Of a DNA stretch of 64,000 nt, positions 26,643 to 36,131 are shown in pieces (position 1 is the stretch's first letter; every line of letters starts with the position of its first letter). The position numbers and the translations under genes were made by a program. Below the pieces are notes generated by a model. It made no database searches. It was given only the letters and a program-made list of their open reading frames with translations, and had not been told where the DNA came from. The stretch spans positions 47,316 to 111,315 of the forward strand of contig NZ_JAUEMJ010000014.1 in the NCBI RefSeq assembly GCF_030403505.1, written 5' to 3'. This DNA is from Glycomyces tritici. GTDB lineage: Bacteria > Actinomycetota > Actinomycetes > Mycobacteriales > Micromonosporaceae.

Positions 26643-27398
26643 TCAGTCGACGGGGTGCAGGACGCGGTGGAGGAAGCTGCGGGCCCGCTCGGTCTTGGGG
26701 TTGGAGAGGACGTCGGCGGGCGGCCCGGATTCGACGATGACGCCGCCGTCGAGGAACAGGACGCGGTCGGCGACCTCCCGGGCGAAGCCCATCTCGTGCG
26801 TGACCACGAGCATCGTCATGCCTTCGGCCGCAAGGCCCTTCATGACGGTGAGGACTTCACCGACGATCTCGGGGTCGAGGGCGCTGGTGGGCTCGTCGAA
26901 GAGCATGAGCCGGGGTTTGACGGCGAGGGCGCGGGCGATGGCGACGCGCTGCTGCTGCCCGCCGGAGAGCTGCGAGGGCTTCGCCTGCTCCTTGCCTTCG
27001 ATGCCGACCTCGGCGAGGAGCCGCCGGGCTTCGGCGACGGCCTTCGCCTTGGGGATCTTGCAGACGCGCACCTGGGGCACGACGAGGTTGTCGAGGATCG
27101 TCATGTGGCTGAACAGGTTGAAGTGCTGGAAGACCATGCCGATGTCGCGGCGGGCGAGGTCCAGGTCGGCGTCGGGGGCGGTCATGTCGTGCCCGGCGGC
27201 GACGATGGTGCCCTCGGTGGGGGTCTCCAGGAGGTTGACGCAGCGCAGGAGCGTGGACTTGCCGGACCCGGAGGGGCCGATGAGGCACACGACCTCGCCT
27301 TCGGCGATCTGGAGGTCGATGCCTTTGAGGACCTCGTTGTCGCCGAAGCGCTTGTGCAGGCCCTGGATCTCGACGATCGGGGTCGCTTCGGTGTTCAT
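26643..27398 (-). CDS. amino-acid ABC transporter ATP-binding protein
   Basis: 251 residues. Walker [11 protein letters not shown]-loop FQHFNLF, signature LSGGQQQR, Walker [12 protein letters not shown] and H-loop VTHEMGFA are those of polar amino-acid importers (GlnQ/HisP type). Overlaps the permease gene by 4 bases (ATGA). Part of the operon SBP-permease-ATPase-amidohydrolase. Confidence 0.93.
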   Translation of the reverse strand: MNTEATPIVEIQGLHKRFGDNEVLKGIDLQIAEGEVVCLIGPSGSGKSTLLRCVNLLETPTEGTIVAAGHDMTAPDADLDLARRDIGMVFQHFNLFSHMTILDNLVVPQVRVCKIPKAKAVAEARRLLAEVGIEGKEQAKPSQLSGGQQQRVAIARALAVKPRLMLFDEPTSALDPEIVGEVLTVMKGLAAEGMTMLVVTHEMGFAREVADRVLFLDGGVIVESGPPADVLSNPKTERARSFLHRVLHPVD

Positions 27399-28177
27399 CG
27401 GGCTTCTCCTCGCTTCTCCAGGCGGCGGGCCAGCAGACCGAGCGGGATGGTCAGCAGCAGGTAGAGCAGGCCGCCGACGAGCAGCGGGGTGGCGTTGGCG
27501 TTGTCGGTCAGCTCGTTGCGGGCGAACTTGGACAGCTCCATGGTCGCGGTGGTGACGCCGAGGACGAACACGAGGCTGGAGTCCTTGGTGAGCATCACGA
27601 GCTCGTTCGTCAAGGGCGGGATGACGATCCGCAGGGCCTGCGGTAGGACCACGGTGATCATGGTGCGGGTGTGGCTCATGCCCAGCGACCTGGCGGCCTC
27701 GACCTGTCCGCTGGGGACGGCCTGGATGCCGGCGCGCACGCTTTCGGCGATGTAGGCCGAGGAGGTCAGGCCCAGGCCGATGGCGACCTGGCCGTAGACC
27801 CCGCCGGGGTACTGGATGCCCGGGAAGGCCGCCGGCACGCCGAAGCCGACGAGGAACAGCACGAGCAGTGCCGGCAGGCCGCGGAAGATCTCGACGTAGG
27901 CGGTGGCGAACCACCGGTAGGGGCCGAAGTCCGAGACGCGCATGAGCGCGATCGGGACGCCGACGACCATGCCGAAGACGAACGCGAGGGCGGTGTAGAC
28001 GATCGTGTTCCAGAACGGGGTCCACACCGCGGGGAACATGTCCGCGGCGATGTCGAGCCGGAAGAACGAGTCGGCGATCTGGCCCCAGTCGGCCAGGAGC
28101 GCCAGCGCGATGACGACGGCGGCGAGGACGGCGTACTGGATCGTGCGCGAGAGCCGCCGCCGCTGGGTCGGCGTCAT
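27395..28177 (-). CDS. amino-acid ABC transporter permease
   Basis: 260 residues, HisM/GlnP-type membrane subunit with about five to six helices. The cytoplasmic EAA loop is visible as [14 protein letters not shown] followed by LPQALRI. Start uncertain: the ATG at 28177 gives a normal N terminus but has no Shine-Dalgarno; a GTG at 28210 overlaps the stop of the upstream binding-protein gene (TAGTG) and would add 11 residues. Confidence 0.9.
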   Translation of the reverse strand: MTPTQRRRLSRTIQYAVLAAVVIALALLADWGQIADSFFRLDIAADMFPAVWTPFWNTIVYTALAFVFGMVVGVPIALMRVSDFGPYRWFATAYVEIFRGLPALLVLFLVGFGVPAAFPGIQYPGGVYGQVAIGLGLTSSAYIAESVRAGIQAVPSGQVEAARSLGMSHTRTMITVVLPQALRIVIPPLTNELVMLTKDSSLVFVLGVTTATMELSKFARNELTDNANATPLLVGGLLYLLLTIPLGLLARRLEKRGEAR

Positions 28178-28209
28178 GCGCCGTTCGGCGGTTTCGGTTC
28201 GGGTCCCCA

Positions 28210-28995
28210 CTACTGACCGGTGTCCCCGGTGTAGGGCTCGCCGATCCACTTCTCGTAGATCTCGGCGTAGGTGCCGTCCTTGAAGGCCTCGTCGAGCATG
28301 GCGTTGACCTCTTCGAGGAGCTTCGCGTCGTCCTTCTGGACGGCGAACCCGTAGGCCTCGCCGGTGTCGATCTTCTGGACGAGGGTCAGGTCGGTCGCGG
28401 TCTCGACCATGTCGGTCCAGGTCGCGAGGTCGGCGATGGAGGCGTCCACATTCTGCGCGGTGAGCGCGGCGGTGATGTCGCCCATCGACTCGAAGGAGAC
28501 GACCTCGTAGCCGTACTGCTCGGCGTTGTCGTTGGCGTAGGTCTCGCCGGTGGAGCCCGACTGGACGGCGACGCGCATGCCGGAGAGGTCTTCGATCGAG
28601 GCGACGGTCGAGCCGGCGCCCACCACGAGGGCCTGGTCGGCGCGGTAGTAGGCCTGGGACATGCCCATGGCGGCTTGGCGCTCTTCGGTGATGGTGAGCC
28701 CGGCGGCGCCGATGTCGCAGGTGCCGGCGTTGAGGGCCTCGCCGGAGGCGATGGACTCGAAGCCGATCTCGACGACCTCGACCTCCTGGTCGAGGCGTTC
28801 GGCCAGCAGGTTCATGAGGTCGATGTCGAAGCCGACGTAGTCGTCGCCCTCTTTGGATTCGAAGGGGGCGAAGGGGACTTCGGTGCAGACGGTCAGAGTG
28901 GAGTCGTCGCCGGAGTCCGACGTGCATGCGGCGCCGGCCAGACCGGTCCCGATCAGGGCCAGTGCGGCGGCGGCGCGGCGGGCGTTGGTGTTCAC
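28210..28995 (-). CDS. amino-acid ABC transporter substrate-binding lipoprotein
   Basis: 261 residues, SBP_bac_3 family. Hydrophobic signal sequence ending GLAGAAC, so the mature protein probably starts with a lipidated Cys, although the position before the Cys is not the classical LxxC. The mature domain has FAPFESKEG and [14 protein letters not shown], the usual ligand-cleft start of polar amino-acid binding proteins. The GTG at 28995 is preferred over the ATG at 29010 because AGGAG is 7 bases before it. First gene of the importer operon. Confidence 0.9.
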   Translation of the reverse strand: MNTNARRAAAALALIGTGLAGAACTSDSGDDSTLTVCTEVPFAPFESKEGDDYVGFDIDLMNLLAERLDQEVEVVEIGFESIASGEALNAGTCDIGAAGLTITEERQAAMGMSQAYYRADQALVVGAGSTVASIEDLSGMRVAVQSGSTGETYANDNAEQYGYEVVSFESMGDITAALTAQNVDASIADLATWTDMVETATDLTLVQKIDTGEAYGFAVQKDDAKLLEEVNAMLDEAFKDGTYAEIYEKWIGEPYTGDTGQ

Positions 28996-29153
28996 CTGAG
29001 GGCTCCTCATAGTTCGCTGATGCGCCGATCATTCCGGCCGGACACACCCATCGTTGTTCCAGCCGGTCGAAAATGTGGCAGGTTTCGCACTAAATCAAGC
29101 GGTCGAATCGCCGTTCTCACGCTGTGTCGCCCCCTCATGAGACAGTGGTGGGC

Positions 29154-30059
29154 ATGCTGATGCTCATCGACGCCGCCTCGCTGTGGTACCGCGCCTACTA
29201 CGGGCTCCCCTCCTCGATCAAGGCCCCGGACGGGCGGCGTTCGGGGGCGGTGCGGGGCTTCTTCGACGGCCTGGCCGTGCTGGCGCGCCGGTACGAGCCC
29301 ACCGGCATGGTGTGCTGCCTGGAGGGGAACTGGCGGCCGGACTGGCGGATCGACCTGATGCCCGGGTACAAGGCCGCGCGGGCGCTGCCGGACGGCTCTG
29401 AGGACACCCCGGAGGGCATGGACGACCAGGTCGCGGCCATCGAGGCGCTGCTGCCGGCCCTGGGCGTCGCGACGGCCGCGCATCCGCAGTACGAGGCCGA
29501 CGACGTGATCGCGACGCTCGCGGCCCGCACCGCCGAGCCGGTGGTCGTGGTGACGGGCGACCGGGACCTGTTCCAGCTCGTCGACGACGAGCGCGACCGC
29601 AAAGTCGTATACCTCGCGCGCGGGATATCTAAAGCAGAGTTGTTCGATGGCGAGGCGGTGGCGACGAAGTTCGGCGTGGCCCCGGCGCACTACGTGGATT
29701 TCGCGGTGCTGCGCGGCGACCCCTCCGACGGGCTCCCCGGCGTGAAGGGGATCGGCGCGAAGACCGCCGTGACCCTGGTGAACACGTTCGGCGGCATCGC
29801 GGGACTGAAGGCCGCCGCGGCCGAGGACGGCTCGGACCTGCCCGAGCGCCAGCGCAAGGCGATCACCGAGGCGAGCGACTACCTGGATCGGGCCGTGCGC
29901 GCCTCCACCGTGGTGGCGGACGTCGACGTCCCCGTCATCGACGCGACGCTGCCGAAGTCCCCGAAGGACCCGGAGCGGGTCGAAGCCCTCGCGGCCCAGT
30001 GGGGCGTCGCTTCGGCGCTCGCCCGCTTCCACGAGGCGATCCAAGCACCGGCCCACTGA
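29154..30059 (+). CDS. 5'-3' exonuclease (PIN/H3TH domain)
   Basis: 301 residues, similar to the 5' nuclease domain of DNA polymerase I but free-standing. PIN domain with Asp at LIDAASLWYRA, DMPGYK-like LMPGYKAARA, YEADDVIA and VTGDRDLFQLV metal ligands; helix-hairpin-helix GLPGVKGIGAKTA. Likely removes RNA primers or flaps. Near helY, as in Mycobacterium (Rv2090 and Rv2092c). An ATG two codons later (29160) is equally possible. Confidence 0.9.
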   Translation: MLMLIDAASLWYRAYYGLPSSIKAPDGRRSGAVRGFFDGLAVLARRYEPTGMVCCLEGNWRPDWRIDLMPGYKAARALPDGSEDTPEGMDDQVAAIEALLPALGVATAAHPQYEADDVIATLAARTAEPVVVVTGDRDLFQLVDDERDRKVVYLARGISKAELFDGEAVATKFGVAPAHYVDFAVLRGDPSDGLPGVKGIGAKTAVTLVNTFGGIAGLKAAAAEDGSDLPERQRKAITEASDYLDRAVRASTVVADVDVPVIDATLPKSPKDPERVEALAAQWGVASALARFHEAIQAPAH

Positions 30060-30177
30060 CCATAAGGCGAACGTTTTCGCAGGTCAATGCCGATGTCGTA
30101 CCCGTATGGGACAGTAGCCTTATTTCACTGGTAGTGGTGAAGGTGGGAATGGGCGGGTAACCCGGGGCACCCGGTAC

Positions 30178-30196
30178 GGGCGGCCGCCGGCCGCCC
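30178..30196. terminator. GC hairpin between convergent genes
   Basis: GGGCGGCC/GGCCGCCC with a 3-base loop, without a T-tract, in the 160-base gap between the exonuclease and VOC gene ends. Weak as a terminator. Confidence 0.3.
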
Positions 30197-30219
30197 TCAC
30201 GGCCGCCTCGCACTCCCCC

Positions 30220-30597
30220 CTACGGCCAGACCGTCGCCGCCGCCTCGAACTCGGCGCGGTCGGAGTGCACCGGGATCACGCACACGATGTGGCCGCCCGG
30301 CGCCCGCAGGGTGCGGCATTCGAGCCAGCGCGAGACCTCGGTCGCGCCGAGCGCGATGAGGCGCGCGGTCTCGGCGTCGAGGTCGTCGGTCTCCATGTCC
30401 ACATGCATGCGCGGCTCGCCGTCGTCGAGGCGCTGCACCACGGTCACGAGCCCCGGCAGTGCGCCCTCGAGCCGGGTGAACTGCTCCTCCCCCGCGTTCG
30501 GCGTCGCGCGCACGCCGAGGGCGGCCGACCAGAACGCGGTCGCCGCGTCGGCTTCCTGGGTGTCGATGAGCACGGTCGAGATACGGCTGCGGTGCAC
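30220..30597 (-). CDS. VOC-family (glyoxalase-like) protein
   Basis: 125 residues, one vicinal-oxygen-chelate module pair. Metal-type positions are His in MHVDMETDD and Glu in WLECRTLR, with the second beta-alpha repeat ending HIVCVIPV. Substrate unknown. The GTG at 30597 is chosen because GGAGGG lies 7 bases upstream; the longer frame to 30639 lacks support. It follows helY on the same strand, 45 bases after its stop. Confidence 0.85.
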   Translation of the reverse strand: MHRSRISTVLIDTQEADAATAFWSAALGVRATPNAGEEQFTRLEGALPGLVTVVQRLDDGEPRMHVDMETDDLDAETARLIALGATEVSRWLECRTLRAPGGHIVCVIPVHSDRAEFEAAATVWP

Positions 30598-30642
30598 GGT
30601 GGCTCCCTCCGGTTCAGCGGCGGCGGGCCGCGCCGCCACGAC

Positions 30643-33372
30643 TCAGACGTCGGCGACGACGCCTCGGCGGATCGCGTCCACCGCGTCATAGGCGGCGTCG
30701 GCCAACTTATTGGATGACTCGGTTCCGATATATCTTGCAGCAGTCCCCATTTGGTGCAGCAGGTCGGCCGTGCGCCGCGCCCACCGCACGAAGTCGCCGC
30801 CGGGCATCGGCCACGGGCCGTCGGCCGCCGCGAGCGCCTTCGAGAGCTCCTCACCGCGGGTCCACCGGTAGATCGGCCAGGCCAGGCCCATCTGCGGGCG
30901 CGAGATCAGCGACAGGCCGCGCGTGTTCTCCGCGCGCCGGATCGCCTCCCAGCGCCGCACGGTCTTCGCCACCGGGTCCACGATCGGACCGGGCACGGCC
31001 ACGAAGAACTCGTCCTCCTCGAACCGGGACTCGTAGATCACCGTCGACGCGATCGCCGCCAGTGATGGCGCGTCCAGCCCTTCCCAGATGCCGTCGCGCA
31101 GGCACTGCGCCACCAGCAGGTCCGTCTCCACGAACAGGTTGCGCAGCAGCCGCCCGTCACTGGTGACGGTCTCGCCGTCGAGGTACCCGAACTCGCTGAG
31201 CACCTCGCGCACGGCCGCGAACTGCCGCGCCAGGGAGTGCTCGCGCCGCTCGGAGCGGCTGCGCAGCAGCTCCGCCTCGCGCTTGAGCCGCGACCAGCGG
31301 GATGCGTGCACCGTGTGCTGCCCCGCGTCCGGGCAGGTCCGGCAGGGGTGGGCCTTGACCTCCTCGCGCAGGCGCGCGATCTCGGGGGTCTCGGCCGCGC
31401 CGCCACGGCGGGTCGGCCGCGAGCGGTCCCGCGTGGCCTCGCGCAGGCTCGAGGCGAGGTCGGTGCGGGACTTGGGGTCGCGGCGGTCGAAGCGCTTGGG
31501 CACGTTGATGCGGGTGGCGACCTCGACGCCGCCGTCGAACGCCGAGCTCTCGAGCGTCCCGGCCCAGCCGTCGGCGGTGAGCACCGCCCAACGCGGGTCG
31601 TGGTGGCGCGAGCCGCCGGTGGGGCGCAGGAACACGGCCCAGCCGGTGCGCTTGCCGCGGGAGATCCAGACGACGTCGCCGCCGCGGAGCTTCTCGAGGT
31701 TCGTGCGGGCCTCGTCGCGCAGCGCGCCCTTGCGGCGCTTCTGCGCGCCGCGTTCGGCCTGCGCGAGCTGCTGCGTGAGGTCGTAGTACGCGAGGAAGTC
31801 GCCCTTGTGGCAGGCTGCGCCCTCGGCCGCCTCGGCGGCCCGGCGGTTGAGGGTGCGGGCCTGCTCGGCGATGTGCACGGCCTCGGAGTCGGACTGGAAC
31901 TGCGCGAAGGAGGAGGCCAGCACCTCTTGCGCGCGTTCGACTCCGGCGGCGCCGATGAGGTTCACGGCCATGTTGTAGGACGGCGCGAAGCTGGAGTTCA
32001 GCGGGTACGTGCGTTTGGAGGCGAGTCCGGCGAGCTCCTTCGGCCGCACGTCCTCGGCCCAGACGGTGACGGCGTGGCCCTCGACGTCGATGCCGCGCCG
32101 CCCGGCCCGGCCGGTCAGCTGCGTGTACTGGCCGGGGGTGAGCATGACGTGGTCGGAGCCGTCGTACTTGATGAGCCGCTCCAGGACCACCGACCGCGCG
32201 GGCATGTTGATGCCGAGCGCGAGCGTCTCGGTGGCGAACACGGCCTTGAGCTTGCCGCGTTCGAAGAGCTTCTCGACGACCTCCTTGAACACCGGGAGGA
32301 GCCCGGCGTGGTGGGCGGCGATGCCGGCCGCGAGGCCCGCGAGCCACCGCTCGAACCCGACCGCTTCAAGGTCGGCGGGGTCGATGTGGGCGACGGCGGC
32401 GGTCGCGTAGTCGACGATCTCGTCCCGCTCGCGCCCGTCGGTGAGCCGCAGCCCGGCCCGCACGCATTCGTCTACGGCCGCATCGCAGCCGGCGCGCGAG
32501 AAGATGAAGTAGATGGCCGGCAGGAGCGAAGCCTGGTCGAGGCGGGAGATGACGCGCCCGCGGTCCACATAGGGGCGTCCACCGCGGCGCCGGCCGCCGG
32601 TGCGGCCCTCGTTGCGCTCGCGCGCCCTGGCGTCCTTTTTGAGCAGTTCTTTGGAGACGTAGTCGCCGTCGGGCTCGAACAGGTCGAGCAGCGCGCCGCC
32701 GACCATCATGTGCTGCCACAGCGGCACCGGGCGCGTCTCTGAGACCACGACCTCAGTGGAGCCGCGGACGCTCTTGAGCCAGTCGCCGAACTCCTCCGCG
32801 TTGGAGACCGTCGCCGAGAGGGAGACGACCCGGACCTCCTGCGGGAGTTCGATGATGATCTCCTCCCACACGGCGCCGCGGAAGCGGTCGGCGAGGTAGT
32901 GCACCTCGTCCATGACCACATAGCGCAGTCCGCCCAGCGTGGAGGAGCCCGCGTAGATCATGTTGCGCAGCACCTCGGTCGTCATCACGACGATCGGGGC
33001 TTCGCCGTTGACGACCGTGTCGCCGGTCAGCAGCCCGACGTTCTCCGCGCCGTGCGCGGCCACGAGGTCGTTGAACTTCTGGTTCGACAGCGCCTTGATA
33101 GGGGTGGTGTAGAAGCACTTCCTGCCCTCGGCCAGCGCCAGGTGCACGGCGAACTCGCCCACCACGGTCTTGCCCGCGCCGGTGGGCGCGCAGACGAGCA
33201 CGCCGTGACCGCCTTCGAGGATGCGGCAGGCCTGGACCTGGAAGTCGTCGAGCTCGAACGGGTAGTCCCCTGCGAAGGCCGCCAGCTGCGGCCACTGCCG
33301 ACGCGCCTGCGCGGCGGCGTGGCGTTGTGCCGGGGAGCGGTCGTCGGCGTAAGGAACGTCGGCGGTAACCAT
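30643..33372 (-). CDS. helY: ATP-dependent RNA helicase HelY (Ski2-like)
   Basis: 909 residues. Superfamily 2 motifs: Walker A APTGAGKT 62-69, TTPIKALSNQKF, DEVH 155-158, SATVSN and QLTGRAGRRG; C-terminal DSHCT-type helical domain with a CRTCPD cysteine pair. It stands next to tatC in the order known from Mycobacterium (Rv2092c). The ATG at 33372 has TAGTGT 7 bases upstream and no Shine-Dalgarno, so it is probably leaderless; the frame is open to 33489 but the extra part overlaps the divergent HAD gene. Confidence 0.92.
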   Translation of the reverse strand: MVTADVPYADDRSPAQRHAAAQARRQWPQLAAFAGDYPFELDDFQVQACRILEGGHGVLVCAPTGAGKTVVGEFAVHLALAEGRKCFYTTPIKALSNQKFNDLVAAHGAENVGLLTGDTVVNGEAPIVVMTTEVLRNMIYAGSSTLGGLRYVVMDEVHYLADRFRGAVWEEIIIELPQEVRVVSLSATVSNAEEFGDWLKSVRGSTEVVVSETRPVPLWQHMMVGGALLDLFEPDGDYVSKELLKKDARARERNEGRTGGRRRGGRPYVDRGRVISRLDQASLLPAIYFIFSRAGCDAAVDECVRAGLRLTDGRERDEIVDYATAAVAHIDPADLEAVGFERWLAGLAAGIAAHHAGLLPVFKEVVEKLFERGKLKAVFATETLALGINMPARSVVLERLIKYDGSDHVMLTPGQYTQLTGRAGRRGIDVEGHAVTVWAEDVRPKELAGLASKRTYPLNSSFAPSYNMAVNLIGAAGVERAQEVLASSFAQFQSDSEAVHIAEQARTLNRRAAEAAEGAACHKGDFLAYYDLTQQLAQAERGAQKRRKGALRDEARTNLEKLRGGDVVWISRGKRTGWAVFLRPTGGSRHHDPRWAVLTADGWAGTLESSAFDGGVEVATRINVPKRFDRRDPKSRTDLASSLREATRDRSRPTRRGGAAETPEIARLREEVKAHPCRTCPDAGQHTVHASRWSRLKREAELLRSRSERREHSLARQFAAVREVLSEFGYLDGETVTSDGRLLRNLFVETDLLVAQCLRDGIWEGLDAPSLAAIASTVIYESRFEEDEFFVAVPGPIVDPVAKTVRRWEAIRRAENTRGLSLISRPQMGLAWPIYRWTRGEELSKALAAADGPWPMPGGDFVRWARRTADLLHQMGTAARYIGTESSNKLADAAYDAVDAIRRGVVADV

Positions 33373-33470
33373 GGCCACAACACTAGTCTGCCGCCCCGAC
33401 AAGAGCACTCCGGTAACGCGCTTCCGTACCCGGCTGTGACGACGCCTACACGGCCGGGTATCGTCCGTTT

Positions 33471-34208
33471 GTGCACCGGGATTCCTCACCAGGAGATGAC
33501 GATGCGGGACGCGGAGGGGTCGACGCGGTCCTGTTCGATTTCCACGGCACCTTGGCGCAGCTCGAACCGCTGACCCGCTCGGTGTCGCTCGCCGCAGAGT
33601 CCTGCGGGAAGCGGCTGAACCCGCTCGCAGTGACCGCTCTGGCGGATGCGATCGGCGCGCAGGGCTGGCCCGGTTCGGGCATGGAGCCGCGGGTGCGTCC
33701 GCATTTCGCCGACGCCTGGGCCGACCGCGACCTCGACGAGGACGCCCACCGCGAGGCGTACTCCGAGCTCGCGGCGCAGGCCCACGGGGTCTTCGACGGC
33801 CTCGCCGAAGCCTTGTACGACCGCATGGCCTCCCCTGAGGGGTGGGTCGCGTTCGCCGACACGATCGGCACCCTCGTCTCCTTGAAGGCCCAGGGGTATC
33901 CGATCGCGCTGGTCTCGAACATCGGCTTCGATGCGCGTCCGATCCTGCGGCGCTTGGGCATCGACCGGTTCATCGACGAGTGGATCCTGTCCTACGAGGT
34001 CGGCTACTGCAAGCCGGACGAGAAGATGTTCTACGCGGCGTGCCATGCGCTCGATGTGGAGCCGAGCCGGGTGCTCATGGTGGGCGACACCATGGCCGAT
34101 GCGGGCGCGGCGCGGATCGGCGCCCGCTGCTACCTGCTGCCGCATGCCGAGGCGGGCCGGATCGTCGGCCTCGACGCGGTGCTGCGGCTGGTGCGCAGCG
34201 GCTGCTGA
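33471..34208 (+). CDS. HAD-family hydrolase
   Basis: 245 residues. HAD motif I is LFDFHGTLA, so the nucleophile Asp23 is present but the usual second Asp (acid/base) is His25. Motif II is LVSNIGF, the motif III Lys is in CKPDEKMF and motif IV is VGDTMADAG. A helical cap lies at about 35-120. The substitution could alter or reduce phosphatase activity. The GTG start has TATCGT 6 bases upstream and gTGACg 17 bases further, a good leaderless promoter divergent from helY. Confidence 0.85.
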   Translation: MHRDSSPGDDDAGRGGVDAVLFDFHGTLAQLEPLTRSVSLAAESCGKRLNPLAVTALADAIGAQGWPGSGMEPRVRPHFADAWADRDLDEDAHREAYSELAAQAHGVFDGLAEALYDRMASPEGWVAFADTIGTLVSLKAQGYPIALVSNIGFDARPILRRLGIDRFIDEWILSYEVGYCKPDEKMFYAACHALDVEPSRVLMVGDTMADAGAARIGARCYLLPHAEAGRIVGLDAVLRLVRSGC

Positions 34209-34229
34209 CGGCACCTGAATAGACGGAGA

Positions 34230-34263
34230 CAGGGCCCCACCGCAAAAGCGGTGGGGCCCTGTT
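34230..34263. terminator. bidirectional terminator
   Basis: Perfect 14-bp stem CAGGGCCCCACCGC with AAAA loop between the convergent HAD and tatC genes; only TT follows. Confidence 0.75.
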
Positions 34264-34293
34264 GCAATGCTCGACCCTGTGTCCTCAGCGGAC

Positions 34294-35283
34294 TCAGGTG
34301 ATGTCGTCGTAGCCGTCGACGCGGCGGCCGAAGCGGCCTCGCCGTTCGGGCTCCCCGGGATAGTCATCGTCGTCGAGGCTGCTGGCGCCGATGGTCGCGT
34401 CCGCAGTCAGGTCGTCGTCGGAGGCGCTGATGTCGCTGGCCTCCTCGTCGTCCCACTGGTCCTCGTCGGTGATGCCCTTGCGCTTGTCGTTCAGCGTCGC
34501 GACGATGAGTGCGACCCCGTACAGGAGCAGCATGCAGATCGCCAGCGCCGTCATGCCGAACGGGTCGGGCGTGGGCGTGAAGATCGCGGTGAACGTGAAG
34601 CTCACCAGGACCACGATCCGCCACCAGCCGCGCATCCGCTTGGCCGTCACCAGGCCCATCACGTTGAGCATCAACATGATCAGCGGGAACTCGAACCCGA
34701 TCCCGAAGACCATCATCACCGCTATGTAGAAGTTGATGTAGGCCTCGAGGTCGAGGTTGATGTTGAACCCGTCCTCGCCGATGCCCGACAACAGCATGAT
34801 GAACTGCATGCCGTGGGAGACGACGAAGTAGGCCAGGATGGCGCCGCCGAGGAACAGCGGTGCGGCGACGCCGATGAAGAAGTAGGCGTACTTGCGCTCG
34901 TTGCGGTGCAGGCCGGGGGCGATGAACGCCCACAGCTGGTAGAGCCAGATCGGTGCGGTGCCCACAAGCGCCATGTACAGCGAGATCTTCAGATACAGGC
35001 TGACGTGGGAGATCGGGGACTGCAGGTTGAAGTTGCAGCCCACCAGGCCGTCACCGGTCTCTTGGACGGCGTGCTGCGATGCGCAGTACGGGTCCGCCAG
35101 GAACAGGATGACGTTCTTGGAGAGCAGCAGTGAGGCGGCAGTGCCGACCAGGATCACCAGGACCGCGATCATCAGGCGCTGCCGCAGGTCGGCAAGGTGC
35201 TCCATGAGCGTCATGGAGCCGTCGGCGGCGCGCTCGAACTTGGACTTGCGTCTGCCCTCGCGCCGCGGCGGTGCGTCAGCCAT
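34294..35283 (-). CDS. tatC: twin-arginine translocase subunit TatC
   Basis: 329 residues. Six membrane helices; the conserved N-terminal MTLMEHLADLRQRL segment (twin-arginine recognition) and the PxxY-like APIWLYQLWAFIAPGL region are present. The C-terminal 70 residues form a long acidic cytoplasmic tail. TatA is encoded 22 bases upstream in the same direction. No TatB is visible in the window. Confidence 0.95.
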   Translation of the reverse strand: MADAPPRREGRRKSKFERAADGSMTLMEHLADLRQRLMIAVLVILVGTAASLLLSKNVILFLADPYCASQHAVQETGDGLVGCNFNLQSPISHVSLYLKISLYMALVGTAPIWLYQLWAFIAPGLHRNERKYAYFFIGVAAPLFLGGAILAYFVVSHGMQFIMLLSGIGEDGFNINLDLEAYINFYIAVMMVFGIGFEFPLIMLMLNVMGLVTAKRMRGWWRIVVLVSFTFTAIFTPTPDPFGMTALAICMLLLYGVALIVATLNDKRKGITDEDQWDDEEASDISASDDDLTADATIGASSLDDDDYPGEPERRGRFGRRVDGYDDIT

Positions 35284-35305
35284 ATTCGTTACGGCCGATT
35301 CCGGG

Positions 35306-35584
35306 CTAGCGGGTCTTCTTGTGGTCGACCGATTCGCCGTCGATCACGGACTCGTTGACCGGCGCCGGCGGGTCGAGCGGCTCGCGCGTGTGCTTGGGCT
35401 CGGCGCGGGTGTCGCCGTCGTCGTCCGGGTTGCTCCCGTCCTTCTTCATGGCCTCGGTCTCCGACTTGAGGATCCGCATGGAGCGACCCAGACCACGCGC
35501 CATGTCGGGGAGCTTCCTGGAGCCGAACACCAGCAAGATGACAACGACGAGAATGATGATGTGCCAGGGCTTCAATGCACCCAT
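35306..35584 (-). CDS. tatA: twin-arginine translocase subunit TatA
   Basis: 92 residues. Short N-terminal helix (WHIIILVVVILLVF), FGSRKLPD hinge, amphipathic helix ARGLGRSMRILKSE and a charged tail: the TatA layout. GGAGGGA stands 7 bases before the ATG. Expected to oligomerise into the Tat pore with TatC. Confidence 0.95.
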   Translation of the reverse strand: MGALKPWHIIILVVVILLVFGSRKLPDMARGLGRSMRILKSETEAMKKDGSNPDDDGDTRAEPKHTREPLDPPAPVNESVIDGESVDHKKTR

Positions 35585-35736
35585 TGTTCGGTCCCTCCGG
35601 ATATATGTCGGTGACGTTAACCATCGTATGCCGCTTGGAAGGCGGCTGCCACGGAGCTTGCGTCTCGGCTTGGTACCGGGTTCACCTGCGGTGGCGTGGC
35701 TACGACATCGTCGAGCCGGACAAGCATGACCGACGT

Positions 35737-35752
35737 TTGACACTTCCGTCAA
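35737..35752. promoter_or_regulatory. inverted repeat in the tatA promoter region
   Basis: TTGAC-N6-GTCAA at 35737-35741 and 35748-35752. On the minus strand it overlaps a possible -35 box TTGACG. Possibly a regulator site. Confidence 0.3.
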
Positions 35753-35812
35753 CACTGGAGGCTTCGGGAACCCTGATCTTTATCAGAATGTGGCGGCGGA
35801 GACGGGGATGCG

Positions 35813-36022
35813 TCACTGCTTCGGCAGCGCGGCGGCCGTGCGCTCGGCTTCGGCGAGCGTCGCGTTCAGGCGTTCTTGCAGGTCCTGTAGCTCTCCGGCG
35901 CGTTCTTGGACGCGTTCGAGGCCGAATCGGAGTTGTTTGAGGGGGCCGAGGAGGCGCGTGGCCGCTATGGCCAGAAGCACGAGTCCGGCGAGTGCCAGCA
36001 CGACCGATATCGCCCAGATCAT
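35813..36022 (-). CDS. small membrane protein with coiled coil, 69 aa
   Basis: 69 residues. A membrane helix at 3-24 followed by a Leu/Glu/Arg coiled coil (about 30-60). No catalytic motif. Lies between pafC and tatA in the same direction. Function unknown. Confidence 0.65.
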   Translation of the reverse strand: MIWAISVVLALAGLVLLAIAATRLLGPLKQLRFGLERVQERAGELQDLQERLNATLAEAERTAAALPKQ

Positions 36023-36131
36023 CGGGTCAGTCTAGCGCCGGGCGCCGCTCGGTTCGAGCGGGCCCGGCGGCGGGTCGGCCGGGTTCGGGATGCACGGCCC
36101 CGCGGGCGCGATGCGGGTCTCGGGGGAACCG

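Noticed and set aside
30060..30219. SOS box CGAACGTTTTCG after the exonuclease
   Set aside because: Too short and asymmetric for the actinobacterial LexA site, and it lies between convergent gene ends.
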